A DNA stretch of 64,000 bases from Desertivibrio insolitus (GCF_017355965.1 NZ_JAFIQW010000001.1:186001-250000); one strand, 5' to 3'. Positions 34,401 to 42,695 are shown, counted from the stretch's first letter. Made by a program: numbers and translations. The notes: a model not told the origin generated them from the letters alone.

Positions 34401-34654
34401 TCGCTCGCGGCCTTGCGGGTGAACGTGAGCCCGAGGATCTGGCTCGGCCGTACGAGTCCGTTCGCGAGCAACCACAGCACCCGGGCTGCCATGGTCTCGG
34501 TCTTGCCGCTGCCGGCGCCGGCCACGACGAGCGCGGGCGCGAGTTCCGACTCGATCACCGCGCGCTGCTGCTCGGTGGGCGGCGGCTGCCCGAGCTTCTC
34601 GGCGATCTCGCGGGCACCGATCGTCGCCGTGGGCGGAAGAAGGAGGTCGGTCAT
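31475..34654 (-). CDS. adnB: AdnB-type ATP-dependent DNA helicase-nuclease
   Basis: A 1059-residue protein pairing a UvrD-like motor with a C-terminal RecB-family nuclease. Motor motifs: Walker A GAGSGKT (46-52), LTFTRKAASEL, LLDEYQDTSV, GDPHQSIYGWRGA and YVAVTRARHRLLV. Nuclease motifs: FHSWVEARSG, CKIDAVYLRDG and IVDWKTGKAP, so both activities look intact. With AdnA it forms the mycobacterial-type double-strand-break resection enzyme that replaces RecBCD or AddAB. The ATG overlaps the adnA stop by four bases, as expected for a stoichiometric heterodimer. Start 34654 is chosen from that overlap. Confidence 0.92.
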   Translation of the reverse strand: MTDLLLPPTATIGAREIAEKLGQPPPTEQQRAVIESELAPALVVAGAGSGKTETMAARVLWLLANGLVRPSQILGLTFTRKAASELSTRIRKRMLQLEQAGLMPGEPDPFEVPTVATYNSFANSVYGEHAVLLGRESDGVVLSEASAWQLARSIVLRSDDPRLPGLGKSIDQVTAAVLSLSSSLSEHVADAAAVRSFAEDFARVAERPNGGKGAYADVDDTVARVAALPVLLDLAERFAQAKQERSFVEYSDQVALALEVAEASPRVAEELRDRYRVVLLDEYQDTSVVQTRLLSRLFAGTPVMAVGDPHQSIYGWRGASASNLDDFARTFGAERTFALSTSWRNGHRILEAANVLVAPLTATTSVPVEQLHPSPVATDLPVDSLFPETVEDEADATARWLKAGLDPHRGAAEQPSAAILFRTRKTMRFFIDALRRHDVPFHVLGLGALLEEPEVADLVCALTVLDDPTAGSQLVRLLGGSRWRLGVRDLDGLKRIAHWLRERDYAYRPLEDGVKDALRGSFDDAEDSSIVDAVDFVATAPADHGQLENLSPAGVERVREAGRLFASLRALPSLDLVDLVTAVQQALLLDVEVLANDARVQGPAPAEALFDALESYLSVADVATLGGFLSWLDEAAKRDDIAPRAEEPEAGTVQLLTIHGSKGLEWDFVAVPRLVEDELPGKPREGFVGWLSFGALPYAFRGDAADLPALAWETAETRKDVVDAIKRFKAAVAERSVLEERRLAYVAVTRARHRLLVTGSFWATQTRARCASRFLVELADAGVVAPLPEASEHEENPLAGETLTFLWPRDPLGTRRPAVEAAAELVRRAEPGHAGAWQRSLDLLLAERRRRLEGSEGVTLPSRVPASRFKDYVADPARVARELRRPMPERPYRATRLGTLFHSWVEARSGVAGSGDLLDAAPAELDVDLATDDAGLDALKAIFERSEWADLAPVDVEQEIQLVLDGQVVVCKIDAVYLRDGRYQIVDWKTGKAPRSAEELEERQLQLALYRLAYARRHGIDPDLIDAVFYYVADDRVIRPERVFDEDELVELWRAAVGG

Positions 34655-37600
34655 TCGGTCACCGCCCTCACCGTGTGCAGTCGGATGCTCGAGTTCTTGA
34701 AGTCCCACACGTCCACCTCGCTCAGGCAGTCGAAGCCCGCGGCCGCCATGCTCCGCGCGGCGGTGCGGAGCCGCTCGCGGAAGCGTTCGAGCTGCTCCTC
34801 GTCGAGCGGCGCCTGCTCGCCCTTGCGGTAGCGCCTGCCGTCCTTGCCCTTCTTCACGTAGAGCAGCGCCGCCCCGCCCGGGCGGTGCTCGCCCTCGAGC
34901 CCCCCGATGAGGCCCTCCGCGTAGGCGAGCTGGTAGGCGCTCAGCTGGGCGTGCTCGTCGATCTCGGCCTGCTTCGTGATCGGCGAGCCGGTCTTGAGGT
35001 CGACGATCGTGACGGCGCCGTCGGCGGACTGTTCGACGCGGTCGATCTTGCCGCGCACCCGCACCCGGCCGACCTCGAGCTCGAACGCGCCCTCAGCCGC
35101 GACGAGGCGGGCGCCGCTCCGCTCGAAGTCGCGCAGGTACTCCCCGACCGCGCCGAGCAGCACTCGCGCGGCGTCGCGCTCGCGTTCGGCGAGCCACGGC
35201 GACTCGAAGACGAGCTCGGACCAGCGAGACTCGAGGGCTGCCTCGAGCGCGGCGTCGCTCGGGTCGGTCGCGGTCTCCATCACCCAGTGCACGATGGTGC
35301 CGAGGCTCATCGACGTCGACGACGGGGCGCCGGCGACGCGGTCGAGGAACCACGCGAACGGCGACTGCTCGAACTGCTCGAGCTTCGAGGGCGAGATCGA
35401 GACCCGCACCTCGGGGTCGTCGAGGTCGAACAGCGGCGCCTCGGTCGACACCGGCAGCAGGCCGTGCCACTCCGCCGGGTCGGCCCCTGGCACCTGCTCG
35501 GCGGCGAGCTGGGCGAGACCGGAGGCGGCCTCGGCCGCGGAGGCGGGGCCGGCGGTCGCGGCGATGCGGCGCAGGCGACCGGTCAGCCCGCGCAGGGTCA
35601 GCGGGAACTCCGAGAGCGGCTCGCGCGGGGCATCCGGGGCGAAGGAGAGGAACACGCTCGGCGCCTCGTCGTCGTTGGCGACGGACGCCAGCACGAGCTT
35701 CGAGGACGCCCGCGACACCGCGAGCGCGAACATGCGCAGCTCGTCGGAGAGCACCTGTCGCCGCTTGTCGACGACGGCCGTGTCACCGGATGCCGCGCGC
35801 ACGAGCTCCTGCGGCGCGAGCAGCGAGCCGCGCAGCCGGAGGTTCGGCCACACGCCCTCCTGCAGCCCCGCGACGACGACGGTGTCGAACTCGAGGCCGA
35901 TCGCCCCGGCCGGGGTGGTCAGGTAGACCGCGTCGCCGGCGGCGCGTGGCGACAGCGTGTCCTCGGGCACGTCGGCGGAGAGGACGTCGTCGAGGAAGAG
36001 GCCCGGCCCGTCGCCGGGGCGGCGCTCGGCGAAGCGGCGTGCCGCGGTGAAGAGGGCGACGACGCCGTCGAGGTTGCGGTTCGCGTCCTCGGCGGCGACG
36101 CCGGCGGAGAGCGCCTGATCGCCCCAGCTGCGGGCGAGGCCGCTGCGCTCCCATGCGTGCCAGAGCAGCTCCTCGATCGTCGCGCCGCTGTCGGCCATGC
36201 CGCGCAGGGCGTGGAGCGTCTCGGCCAGCCGCGCGGCGCGGCGCCCGATGCGGTGGTCGATCGTCGCGAACCGGCTCGGCGCGGAGAGCGCCTCGACCAG
36301 CAGGGCGCCGCTCGCGCGGCCTCCGCCGCCCGCGAGCTCCTCGGCCCGCAGCGCGAGCCGCAGTCGGCGGAGCGCGAGGCGGTCGAAGCCGCCGTAGGGA
36401 GAGGTGAGCAGCTCGACGGCGACCTCGTCGGTCAGCGGGGTGCGCCCGATGCCGACGTCGACCACGCGCAGCAGGCCGCGCACGGCGGCGTCGTCGCGCA
36501 ACGGAGCGCCGGCGAGCGTGGTGCGCGTCGGCACCTCGGCGTGCGAGAGCGCGCGGGCGATCGCGGGCAGCAGGGCGCCCGACCGGGCGATGACCGCCAT
36601 GCGTCCCCACGGCACGTCCTGCTCGACGTGCCGCTCGCGCAGCAGCCGCGCGATGGTCGTGTACTGCCGCCCGGCGGTCGGCGCCTCGATGACGCTCACC
36701 GACCCCGGGCGGTCGACGGCAGTCGCGGACCGCTGCAGACCGGCGGCGGCGGTGCCGATCCTGGCGGTCACGGCGGAGATGAGGGCGCGCAGCTCGGGGC
36801 CGTGCCGGTGCACGGTGGCGAGCCGCAGCGACGTCATGCGGATGCCGAGCAGGGCGGGCATCCGGCCGAGGGCGTCGCTCTCGGCCCCGCGGAACGAGTT
36901 CGCGGCGACGTCGGGGTCGCCCGCGGCGACGACGGTGACGCCCCGCGCCGCGAGCGCACGGACGAGCCCGAGGATCGACTCGGTGGCCTCCTGCGCGTCG
37001 TCGAGCACGAGCAGCCGGAACGGCGGGTCGTAGCGGCCCTCGGCGACCTCGGTCGTCGCGAAGGCGAGCAGCTCGGCGGGATCGAGGGCGGACTCGCGCA
37101 CCTGGTCGACGAGCGCCGTGTACTCGGCGAGGAAGTCCGCGGCGGCGGCCCACTCGGGCCGGTCGTGGACGCGGGCGAGTCGGCGCATCTCGGGCAGCGA
37201 GACGCCGTACTCCGTGGCGCGCATCGCGAGCTCGCGGAGCTCCGTGCGGAAGGTGCGCAGCGCGCGTACGTCGGGCCCGAGGTGCTCCGGCCAGGCCGGC
37301 CCGGTGCCGTCCTCGACGTGGCCCGCGAGCAGCTCGCGCACGATCGCGTCCTGCTCGCCGCCGGTCAGGAGCTTCGGCGGCTCCACGTGCTCGGCGACGG
37401 CCGCGCGGCGGAGCACCTGGAACGCGAGCGACGAGGGGGTGCGGGCGAACGGGCCGCTCGTGGCGACACCCACGCGCAGCGCAAGCACGTCGCGCAGCCG
37501 GGTCGCCGCGGCGCGGGTCGGGGAGAGCACGAGCACCTCGTCAGGCGAGAAGCCGCGCTCGTTGACGCGGTCGGCGACGAGTTCGACGAGCGTCGTCGTC

Positions 37601-37785
37601 TTGCCCGTGCCGGGAGCTCCCAGCACGACCGCGCTCTCGTCGTCGGCGAGGGCGAGCACCGCCCGCTGGCTGTCGTCGAGCGCGACCGGATGCACCGCGG
37701 CATCCGCCCCCCGCTTCAGTCCCAGAACCGCCACGCGAGCACGGTAGTCGACCCCGGCGACATCGCCCGTCGGGCCCTCCGGCAC
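34651..37785 (-). CDS. adnA: AdnA-type DNA helicase-nuclease subunit
   Basis: A 1044-residue partner of AdnB. Walker A is LGAPGTGKTTT (55-65); motif II reads LLVLDDAQEAT, with Asp-Asp in place of Asp-Glu, so the motor may be the weaker one. The C-terminal nuclease keeps GTIVHWVME, RGKIDRVEQSADG and IVDLKTGSP. The cysteine quartet for an iron-sulfur cluster, common in AddB/AdnA-type nuclease domains, is missing: the first position reads LEQFEQSPFAWFLDR, and only one Cys remains near the end. GTG 37785 is the best available start; no good ribosome site precedes it. Divergent from the DUF3107 gene. Confidence 0.9.
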   Translation of the reverse strand: MPEGPTGDVAGVDYRARVAVLGLKRGADAAVHPVALDDSQRAVLALADDESAVVLGAPGTGKTTTLVELVADRVNERGFSPDEVLVLSPTRAAATRLRDVLALRVGVATSGPFARTPSSLAFQVLRRAAVAEHVEPPKLLTGGEQDAIVRELLAGHVEDGTGPAWPEHLGPDVRALRTFRTELRELAMRATEYGVSLPEMRRLARVHDRPEWAAAADFLAEYTALVDQVRESALDPAELLAFATTEVAEGRYDPPFRLLVLDDAQEATESILGLVRALAARGVTVVAAGDPDVAANSFRGAESDALGRMPALLGIRMTSLRLATVHRHGPELRALISAVTARIGTAAAGLQRSATAVDRPGSVSVIEAPTAGRQYTTIARLLRERHVEQDVPWGRMAVIARSGALLPAIARALSHAEVPTRTTLAGAPLRDDAAVRGLLRVVDVGIGRTPLTDEVAVELLTSPYGGFDRLALRRLRLALRAEELAGGGGRASGALLVEALSAPSRFATIDHRIGRRAARLAETLHALRGMADSGATIEELLWHAWERSGLARSWGDQALSAGVAAEDANRNLDGVVALFTAARRFAERRPGDGPGLFLDDVLSADVPEDTLSPRAAGDAVYLTTPAGAIGLEFDTVVVAGLQEGVWPNLRLRGSLLAPQELVRAASGDTAVVDKRRQVLSDELRMFALAVSRASSKLVLASVANDDEAPSVFLSFAPDAPREPLSEFPLTLRGLTGRLRRIAATAGPASAAEAASGLAQLAAEQVPGADPAEWHGLLPVSTEAPLFDLDDPEVRVSISPSKLEQFEQSPFAWFLDRVAGAPSSTSMSLGTIVHWVMETATDPSDAALEAALESRWSELVFESPWLAERERDAARVLLGAVGEYLRDFERSGARLVAAEGAFELEVGRVRVRGKIDRVEQSADGAVTIVDLKTGSPITKQAEIDEHAQLSAYQLAYAEGLIGGLEGEHRPGGAALLYVKKGKDGRRYRKGEQAPLDEEQLERFRERLRTAARSMAAAGFDCLSEVDVWDFKNSSIRLHTVRAVTE

Positions 37786-37846
37786 GCGCCGGACGCGCCC
37801 TGTCTGCCCCTGGCGAACGACCGCCGGCGGGTGCTACCCGGTGGCC

Positions 37847-37852
37847 TATTCT
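37847..37852 (+). promoter_or_regulatory. -10 box of a leaderless promoter (DUF3107 gene)
   Basis: TATTCT lies seven bases before GTG 37860 and there is no ribosome-binding sequence between them. Confidence 0.65.
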
Positions 37853-37859
37853 TGCGAAC

Positions 37860-38084
37860 GTGGACATTCGCATCGGCATCACCAACAGCCCCCGTGAGAT
37901 CAGCTTCGAGTCGTCGCAGACCGCGGCCGAGGTCGAGAGCATCGTGACGGCGGCGCTCGATGCCGACAGCAAGTTCATCAAGCTGACCGACAACAAGGGC
38001 AAGCTCTACATCGTGCCCGCCACGTCGTTCGCCTACATCGAGGTCGGGTCGGAGAGCACGCGCCGCGTCGGCTTCGTCGCCTGA
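37860..38084 (+). CDS. DUF3107 family protein
   Basis: A 74-residue protein, MDIRIGITNSPREISFESSQ at its start, matching the small actinobacterial DUF3107 family: a beta-alpha-beta-beta unit ending in a YIEVGSESTRRVGF strand. It starts with GTG directly after a -10 box (leaderless). The next gene begins one base after its stop codon, so the two are co-transcribed. No function is known to me. The family commonly neighbours the AdnAB and DEAD-box helicase genes, as here. Confidence 0.88.
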   Translation: MDIRIGITNSPREISFESSQTAAEVESIVTAALDADSKFIKLTDNKGKLYIVPATSFAYIEVGSESTRRVGFVA

Positions 38085-38085
38085 C

Positions 38086-38376
38086 ATGGAGATGCTCTTC
38101 GCGGTCCTCGGCGGGACCGCACTCGGGCTCCTGGTGCGCTACCTCGTACCGGGGCGTGAGACCCACGGCGTGCTCGTGCTCCCCGGCGTCGGCGCGATCG
38201 TGGCCGCCGTCGTCTGGGCCGCGCTGACCTGGCTCGGGCTGCCGTTCGACGGCGGCTGGATCTGGGTCGCGACGCTCGCCGCCGCCGGCGCCGCCGCCGT
38301 CGTGGTGGCGCTGCTGCTCCCCCGCTCCCGCCGGGTCAAGGACGAGGAGCTCTTCGAGCGCCTGCAGAAGGCCTGA
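38086..38376 (+). CDS. Small membrane protein of unknown function
   Basis: A 96-residue protein with three hydrophobic segments (about 3-20, 27-48 and 55-77) and a charged tail SRRVKDEELFERLQKA that should face the cytoplasm. It starts one base after the DUF3107 stop codon, so translation is probably coupled. It has no recognisable motif beyond its membrane topology. Coding potential is supported by position, length and a clean frame rather than by family identity. Confidence 0.7.
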   Translation: MEMLFAVLGGTALGLLVRYLVPGRETHGVLVLPGVGAIVAAVVWAALTWLGLPFDGGWIWVATLAAAGAAAVVVALLLPRSRRVKDEELFERLQKA

Positions 38377-38435
38377 GGACGGTTCCGACCCGTCACGCGC
38401 AGCTTCTCAGCAGGACCCCGCGTCACCATGAGGGT

Positions 38436-38636
38436 ATGCAGGCCGAGCCGCGCGTGAGGATGATCGTCGTCTTCGGCGTCATCCTGTGCGTCGTCGGCGT
38501 CGTGCAGCTGGGCCTCGAGGTGCTGCGGCTGGTCGGGGTCTTCGACTCCGAGTTCCAGCTCGTGGGGGTCTTCGCCGGCCTCGCGCTCGTCATCATCGGC
38601 CTGCTCGTGCTGCTCGCGGCCGACCGCCGGCCCTGA
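38436..38636 (+). CDS. Small two-helix membrane protein
   Basis: A 66-residue protein with two hydrophobic helices (about 8-32 and 40-60) and a positively charged end (LLAADRRP). It lies 59 bp after the preceding small membrane-protein gene and ends 11 bp before the convergent ferritin-like gene. No strong ribosome site is seen before ATG 38436 (ACCATGAGGGT). Likely real because of the regular amphipathic/hydrophobic pattern, but the family is unknown. Confidence 0.6.
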   Translation: MQAEPRVRMIVVFGVILCVVGVVQLGLEVLRLVGVFDSEFQLVGVFAGLALVIIGLLVLLAADRRP

Positions 38637-38647
38637 CGGGGCGGCGA

Positions 38648-39364
38648 CTACGCGGTGAGGCCGAGGGCGTCCATGCGCCGGGTGTGGCCGGCGATGAGCT
38701 CCGTGAACACGGGCTCCAGCCGCTCCTCGCTCGGCGCGGCATCCGTCGACGTCAGCGCGGCGCGGGCGAGCAGCAGGGTGTCGCCGACCAGGCGGCGCCC
38801 CCACAGGGCGAGCCGCGACCCCAGCAGGGGGTTCTGCTCGATCGCCCGGCGGAGCTCGTCGACCACGAGCTCGAGCCCGGAGTCGAGATCCAGGATGTCG
38901 CGCACTCGCTCCAGCTCGTCACGGCCGAGCCCGACGGCGAGCTGCTCGAAGAACTCCTCCAGCAGTCCGACCGTGACGTAGTGCGTGACGAGCACCTCGT
39001 ACCAGTCGTTGCCCCGGGTCTCGTAGCGGAACAGGTCCACGCCCGCGGCGAAGGGCTGCATGAGCGCGGGAGCGTCGTCGCCGCGGCGCTCGATCTCCTC
39101 GACGAAGCGGCGGTGCTTCTCGAGCGCGAGGCCCGCGACCCGCGACATCCGCTCCTTCGCATCGAGCGTCGGGGCGAAGGAAAGGGCCTGCGAGACGGAT
39201 TCGAAGAACGAGAGATGCAGATATGCGGCGTGACCCAGGTACGCTGGCGGCGCCGGCGTCATCTCCGACAGGTCGACCTTGTTCAGAGGAACCAGGGGGT
39301 CGCGCCGGGGCCGCAGCCTCAAGGAGTGAGCGGGCCTGCGCCTCCACGGGAACCAGCTCACCAC
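38648..39364 (-). CDS. Ferritin-like-fold protein (tRNA hydroxylase-like)
   Basis: A 238-residue four-helix-bundle protein of the group loosely related to MiaE-type tRNA hydroxylases and found next to DEAD-box helicase genes in actinobacteria. Candidate di-iron ligands lie in LSFFESVSQ, LEKHRRFVEEIERR, GLLEEFFEQLA and ELIAGHTRRMDALG. The first ~30 residues are basic (PWRRRPAHSLRLRPRR) and unlike the rest. GTG 39364 is seven bases after a TAGACT box, so the mRNA is probably leaderless. The substrate is unknown. Confidence 0.65.
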   Translation of the reverse strand: MVSWFPWRRRPAHSLRLRPRRDPLVPLNKVDLSEMTPAPPAYLGHAAYLHLSFFESVSQALSFAPTLDAKERMSRVAGLALEKHRRFVEEIERRGDDAPALMQPFAAGVDLFRYETRGNDWYEVLVTHYVTVGLLEEFFEQLAVGLGRDELERVRDILDLDSGLELVVDELRRAIEQNPLLGSRLALWGRRLVGDTLLLARAALTSTDAAPSEERLEPVFTELIAGHTRRMDALGLTA

Positions 39365-39371
39365 GGCGCCA

Positions 39372-39377
39372 AGTCTA
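39372..39377 (-). promoter_or_regulatory. -10 box of a leaderless promoter (ferritin-like gene)
   Basis: Minus-strand TAGACT lies seven bases before the GTG start of the ferritin-like gene, with no ribosome site in between. Confidence 0.6.
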
Positions 39378-39431
39378 GGGCGCTCTTTCCGCCGCGATTC
39401 ACCTTCCGGAGCCCGCCGACGGGCCCGCCGG

Positions 39432-39437
39432 TAGAAT
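39432..39437 (+). promoter_or_regulatory. -10 box for the DEAD-box helicase gene
   Basis: TAGAAT lies 35 bp before TTG 39473, which predicts a 5' untranslated leader of roughly 28 nt. A convincing -35 box is not visible. Confidence 0.5.
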
Positions 39438-39472
39438 GTGGGCGGCTTTCTACTACACAGACAGGCATTTCA

Positions 39473-40933
39473 TTGACTTTCTCCGACCTCGGGATCGACC
39501 AGGACATGGTCGACGCTCTGGCGGCCAAGGGCATCATCGAGCCCTTCCCCATCCAGAGCCAGACGATCCCGCTCGCCCTCAGCGGCCAGGACATCATCGG
39601 CCAGGCCAAGACCGGCACCGGTAAGACCTTCGGCTTCGGCCTCCCCCTCGTGCAGCGTCTCGGCGCCGACCCCGAGCCCGGGGTGCAGGCGCTCGTCGTG
39701 GTCCCCACCCGCGAGCTCGCGGTGCAGGTGACCGAGGACCTCGAGCTGGCCACCCGCAACCGGCCCACCAAGATCGTCTCCATCTACGGCGGCAAGGCGT
39801 ACGAGGGGCAGGTCGAGCAGCTCAAGGCCGGCGCCCAGATCGTCGTCGGCACCCCCGGTCGTCTCCTCGACCTCGCCGGGCAGCGCCTGCTCTCGCTCGC
39901 GAACGTGCGCATCATGGTGCTCGACGAGGCCGACAAGATGCTCGACCTCGGCTTCCTGCCCGACGTCGAGAAGCTGTTCGCGCAGACGCCGGCGACCCGG
40001 CACACGATGCTCTTCTCCGCGACGATGCCCGGCCCGGTCATCGCGCTGGCCCGCCGGTTCATGAACCGCCCGGTGCACATCCGCGCGAGCGACCCCGACG
40101 AGGGGCTCACGCAGGCCAACATCAAGCACCTCATCTACCGGGCGCACGCGCTCGACAAGGACGAGGTCGTCGCCCGCATCCTGCAGGCGGAGGGCCGCGG
40201 CCGCACCGTCATCTTCACGCGCACCAAGCGCGCGGCCTCGAAGCTGACCGAGGAGCTGCAGGACCGCGGCTTCAACGCCGGCGCCGTCCACGGCGACATG
40301 AGCCAGGAGGCCCGCGAGAAGTCGATGGCCCGGTTCAAGGCCGGCAAGATCGACGTGCTCGTGGCGACGGATGTCGCCGCGCGCGGCATCGACGTCACCG
40401 ACGTCACCCACGTGATCAACCACACGATCCCCGAGGACGAGAAGACCTACCTGCACCGCGCCGGCCGCACCGGCCGCGCGGGCAAGACCGGCATCTCGGT
40501 GACCTTCGTCGACTGGGACGACCTGCACAAGTGGTCGCTGATCAACCGCGCGCTCGACTTCGGCCAGCCCGAGCCGACCGAGACCTACTCCTCGTCGCCG
40601 CACCTCTACGCCGACCTCGGCATCCCCGAGGGCGCGAAGGGCCGCCTCAAGGCCACGACGCGTTCGGAGCAGTCCGCGACCTCGCGCCCGCCCCGCTCGG
40701 AGAGCTCGCGTCCGCCGCGCGCCGAGAGCGAGGGCTCGTCGGACGGGCGCCGTCGTCGTCGCACCCGCTCCGGCAACGGTTCCTCGGGCGCCGACACCGA
40801 GGCGCAGACGACGGATGCCTCGCCCGAGTCGGCTCCCGTCGAGGGTGGTGGCGAGGGCGGTCAGCCGCGTCGCCGCAACCGCTCGCGTCGCCGCCGCTCC
40901 GGCTCGGCCGCGCCGGCGACGCCGTCGGAGTAA
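39473..40933 (+). CDS. DEAD-box ATP-dependent RNA helicase
   Basis: A 486-residue helicase with the Q motif (PFPIQSQTIP), AKTGTGKT at 45-52, VVPTRELAVQV, GTPGRLLDL, DEADKM at 151, SAT in LFSATMPG and HRAGRTGRAGKTG. From about residue 390 a low-complexity tail rich in Arg, Ser, Pro and Glu (GRRRRRTRSGNG, RRRNRSRRRRSG) probably binds RNA, as in cold-shock or RhlE-like helicases. The start is TTG 39473; the frame is open upstream but without family-like sequence. It has its own promoter box and a strong terminator, so it is monocistronic. Confidence 0.93.
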   Translation: MTFSDLGIDQDMVDALAAKGIIEPFPIQSQTIPLALSGQDIIGQAKTGTGKTFGFGLPLVQRLGADPEPGVQALVVVPTRELAVQVTEDLELATRNRPTKIVSIYGGKAYEGQVEQLKAGAQIVVGTPGRLLDLAGQRLLSLANVRIMVLDEADKMLDLGFLPDVEKLFAQTPATRHTMLFSATMPGPVIALARRFMNRPVHIRASDPDEGLTQANIKHLIYRAHALDKDEVVARILQAEGRGRTVIFTRTKRAASKLTEELQDRGFNAGAVHGDMSQEAREKSMARFKAGKIDVLVATDVAARGIDVTDVTHVINHTIPEDEKTYLHRAGRTGRAGKTGISVTFVDWDDLHKWSLINRALDFGQPEPTETYSSSPHLYADLGIPEGAKGRLKATTRSEQSATSRPPRSESSRPPRAESEGSSDGRRRRRTRSGNGSSGADTEAQTTDASPESAPVEGGGEGGQPRRRNRSRRRRSGSAAPATPSE

Positions 40934-40949
40934 CCACCAGCTGCACGAA

Positions 40950-40981
40950 GCGGGGCTCGTCCAAGGACGGGCCCCGCTTTT
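40950..40981 (+). terminator. Rho-independent terminator of the DEAD-box helicase gene
   Basis: GCGGGGCTCGTCC pairs with GGACGGGCCCCGC (one mismatch, 2-nt loop) and runs into TTTT, 16 bp after the stop codon. Confidence 0.9.
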
Positions 40982-41014
40982 CGCGTTCCTGGGCGACGTG
41001 ATCCGCCGGAGTGG

Positions 41015-41884
41015 CTACTCCGTCGCCGCGCGCGGCTCCGAGCGGAAGGGCGCCGTGCCCGTCGCGCGGTCGACGATGCGCTCGAGCATCTCCTGGGTTG
41101 TCGAGTTCTCGCCGAGCCGGTTCGGCTTCCCCGTGCCGTGGTAGTCGCTCGAGCCCGTCGTGATGAGCCCGTAGCGGTCGGCGAGTCGCTGCAGCCGCTC
41201 GCGCTGCTCCGGCGGGTTGTCGCGGTGGTGCAGCTCGAAGCCCGCGAGCCCGGCGTCGACGAGCTGCGACACGACGTCATCCGTCAGCACGCGTGCTGCC
41301 CCCGCCGCGCCCGGGTGCGCGATGACGGCGACTCCCCCGGCCTCGGTGATGAGCCGCACGCCGGTCAGCGGCGTCGGGGCGTAGTGCGGCCGGTAGTAGC
41401 CGCCGCGCCAGTGCAGGATCGTCGCGAACGCCGCGCTGCGGTCGGTCACGATGCCCCGTGCCACGAGCGCGTCGGCGATGTGCGGACGACCGACGGTGGT
41501 GCCGCGCGCCTGCTCGAGCACGTCGTCCCAGGCCAGGTCGTAGTCGGCCGAGATGCGGCGCACCATGCTCTCGGCGCGGGTGAGCCGCTCCTTGCGGACG
41601 CGCGCGGTCTCCTCCATGAGGGCGGCGTTCGTCGGGTCGAAGAGGTAGGCGAGCACGTGCACACTCGCGTAGTCGAGCTGGGTCGACATCTCCATGCCGG
41701 GCACGAGCGTGAGCCCGGTGCCGGATGCCGCGGTGATCGCCTCGTCCCAGCCGGCCGTGGAGTCGTGGTCGGTGATCGCGACGGCCGACAGCCCCGCGGC
41801 ATCCGCGGCGGCGATCAGCTCGGCGGGCGTCTCGGTGCCGTCCGACACGCTGGAGTGCGCGTGGAGATCGATCGGACCGGGCAT
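41015..41884 (-). CDS. PHP-domain phosphoesterase
   Basis: A 289-residue metal-dependent phosphoesterase of the YciV/TrpH type, which act as 3',5'-nucleotide bisphosphate phosphatases or 5'-3' oligoribonucleases. Metal ligands are visible in DLHAHSSVSDG (His8, His10), ITDHDSTAGW, VPGMEMST, GRPHIADALV, VIAHPGAAG and SSDYHG. ATG 41884 lies six bases after a TAGACT box, so its mRNA is probably leaderless. Convergent with the DEAD-box helicase gene across a terminator, so it is its own unit. Confidence 0.88.
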   Translation of the reverse strand: MPGPIDLHAHSSVSDGTETPAELIAAADAAGLSAVAITDHDSTAGWDEAITAASGTGLTLVPGMEMSTQLDYASVHVLAYLFDPTNAALMEETARVRKERLTRAESMVRRISADYDLAWDDVLEQARGTTVGRPHIADALVARGIVTDRSAAFATILHWRGGYYRPHYAPTPLTGVRLITEAGGVAVIAHPGAAGAARVLTDDVVSQLVDAGLAGFELHHRDNPPEQRERLQRLADRYGLITTGSSDYHGTGKPNRLGENSTTQEMLERIVDRATGTAPFRSEPRAATE

Positions 41885-41890
41885 CGCCCC

Positions 41891-41896
41891 AGTCTA
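41891..41896 (-). promoter_or_regulatory. -10 box of a leaderless promoter (PHP phosphoesterase gene)
   Basis: Minus-strand TAGACT lies six bases before ATG 41884, which predicts transcription starting at the start codon. Confidence 0.65.
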
Positions 41897-41924
41897 GGTT
41901 CGCGGGCCGCGTGCGGCCGGGACC

Positions 41925-42695
41925 TCAGTCCTCGTCGTCGACCGCCCAGGAGCGCAGGAAGTTCCAGACCTCGCTCGAGACCACGGTGGCGTAGGAGCCG
42001 TGGATGGCGTCGGCGTCGAAGCCCGTGCCGCTCGAGCAGAACCGGTCGCCCGTGAGGCACCAGGAGCGCACGATCGAGGCCTGGCCGCCGACGGAGCCGT
42101 TCCGCGTCCAGGAGTCGAACGCTCCGGCGGCCCTGACGAACCAGCCGCTGCGCGCCGTCGTGTCGCCGGAGGCGTTCCACGGCTCGCCCGTGCGGTACGA
42201 CGGGTCGGCGAGGAGCGCGACGCCGATGATGCGCTCCCGCACGCCGTCGGGCAGCGGCTCGACGTTCGTGCCGGCCAGCAGGTCGCCGATCGCCTGAGCC
42301 CCCTGGGAGTAGCCGGCGAGCGCGATCTCCGAGAGCGGGCACTCCTCGATCGTGTCGAGGATGGTCTCGCGCAGGTTGTCGGTGCCCGTGCGGAGGCTCG
42401 TGAAGTAGGTGCCGCCGAGCGAGTAGGCGATCGCCGGGTAGTCGACGGTGCGGGTCCAGACCGAGAGCTGACGGTCGGCGCGGGCGACCGCCTGCAGGCC
42501 CGCCATGGTGGTGCCCGTCGGGGCGTTGTCCTCCGCGGTTCCGCGGAGCGTGATGAGCACGACGTCGGCGTCGCACATCGAGAACGAGCGGTACGCGTTG
42601 GCGGGCTGCACGCCCACGAGCAGCGAAAAGAGCACGCCGAGGATCGCGCTCAGTGCGCTCATCGTCGTCAGGCGCCGCGACATAGGCGTGGCCAT
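41925..42695 (-). CDS. Secreted cutinase-family esterase
   Basis: A 256-residue exported alpha/beta hydrolase. The signal peptide ends at about ANA-34 after a hydrophobic helix (LSAILGVLFSLLVGV). The catalytic triad is Ser130 in GYSQG, Asp217 in GDRFC and His232 in IHGSY, and four cysteines (41, 119, 213, 220) can form the two family disulfides. Cutinase-like proteins hydrolyse polyesters, lipids or cell-wall esters in actinobacteria. ATG 42695 is chosen; a GTG nine bases upstream is equally possible. No anchor or lipobox is present. Confidence 0.88.
   Translation of the reverse strand: MATPMSRRLTTMSALSAILGVLFSLLVGVQPANAYRSFSMCDADVVLITLRGTAEDNAPTGTTMAGLQAVARADRQLSVWTRTVDYPAIAYSLGGTYFTSLRTGTDNLRETILDTIEECPLSEIALAGYSQGAQAIGDLLAGTNVEPLPDGVRERIIGVALLADPSYRTGEPWNASGDTTARSGWFVRAAGAFDSWTRNGSVGGQASIVRSWCLTGDRFCSSGTGFDADAIHGSYATVVSSEVWNFLRSWAVDDED

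Noticed and set aside
31211-37947. Two open plus-strand frames of over 1000 codons opposite adnB and adnA
   Set aside because: Both mirror the strong helicase-nuclease frames and lack start signals and family content.
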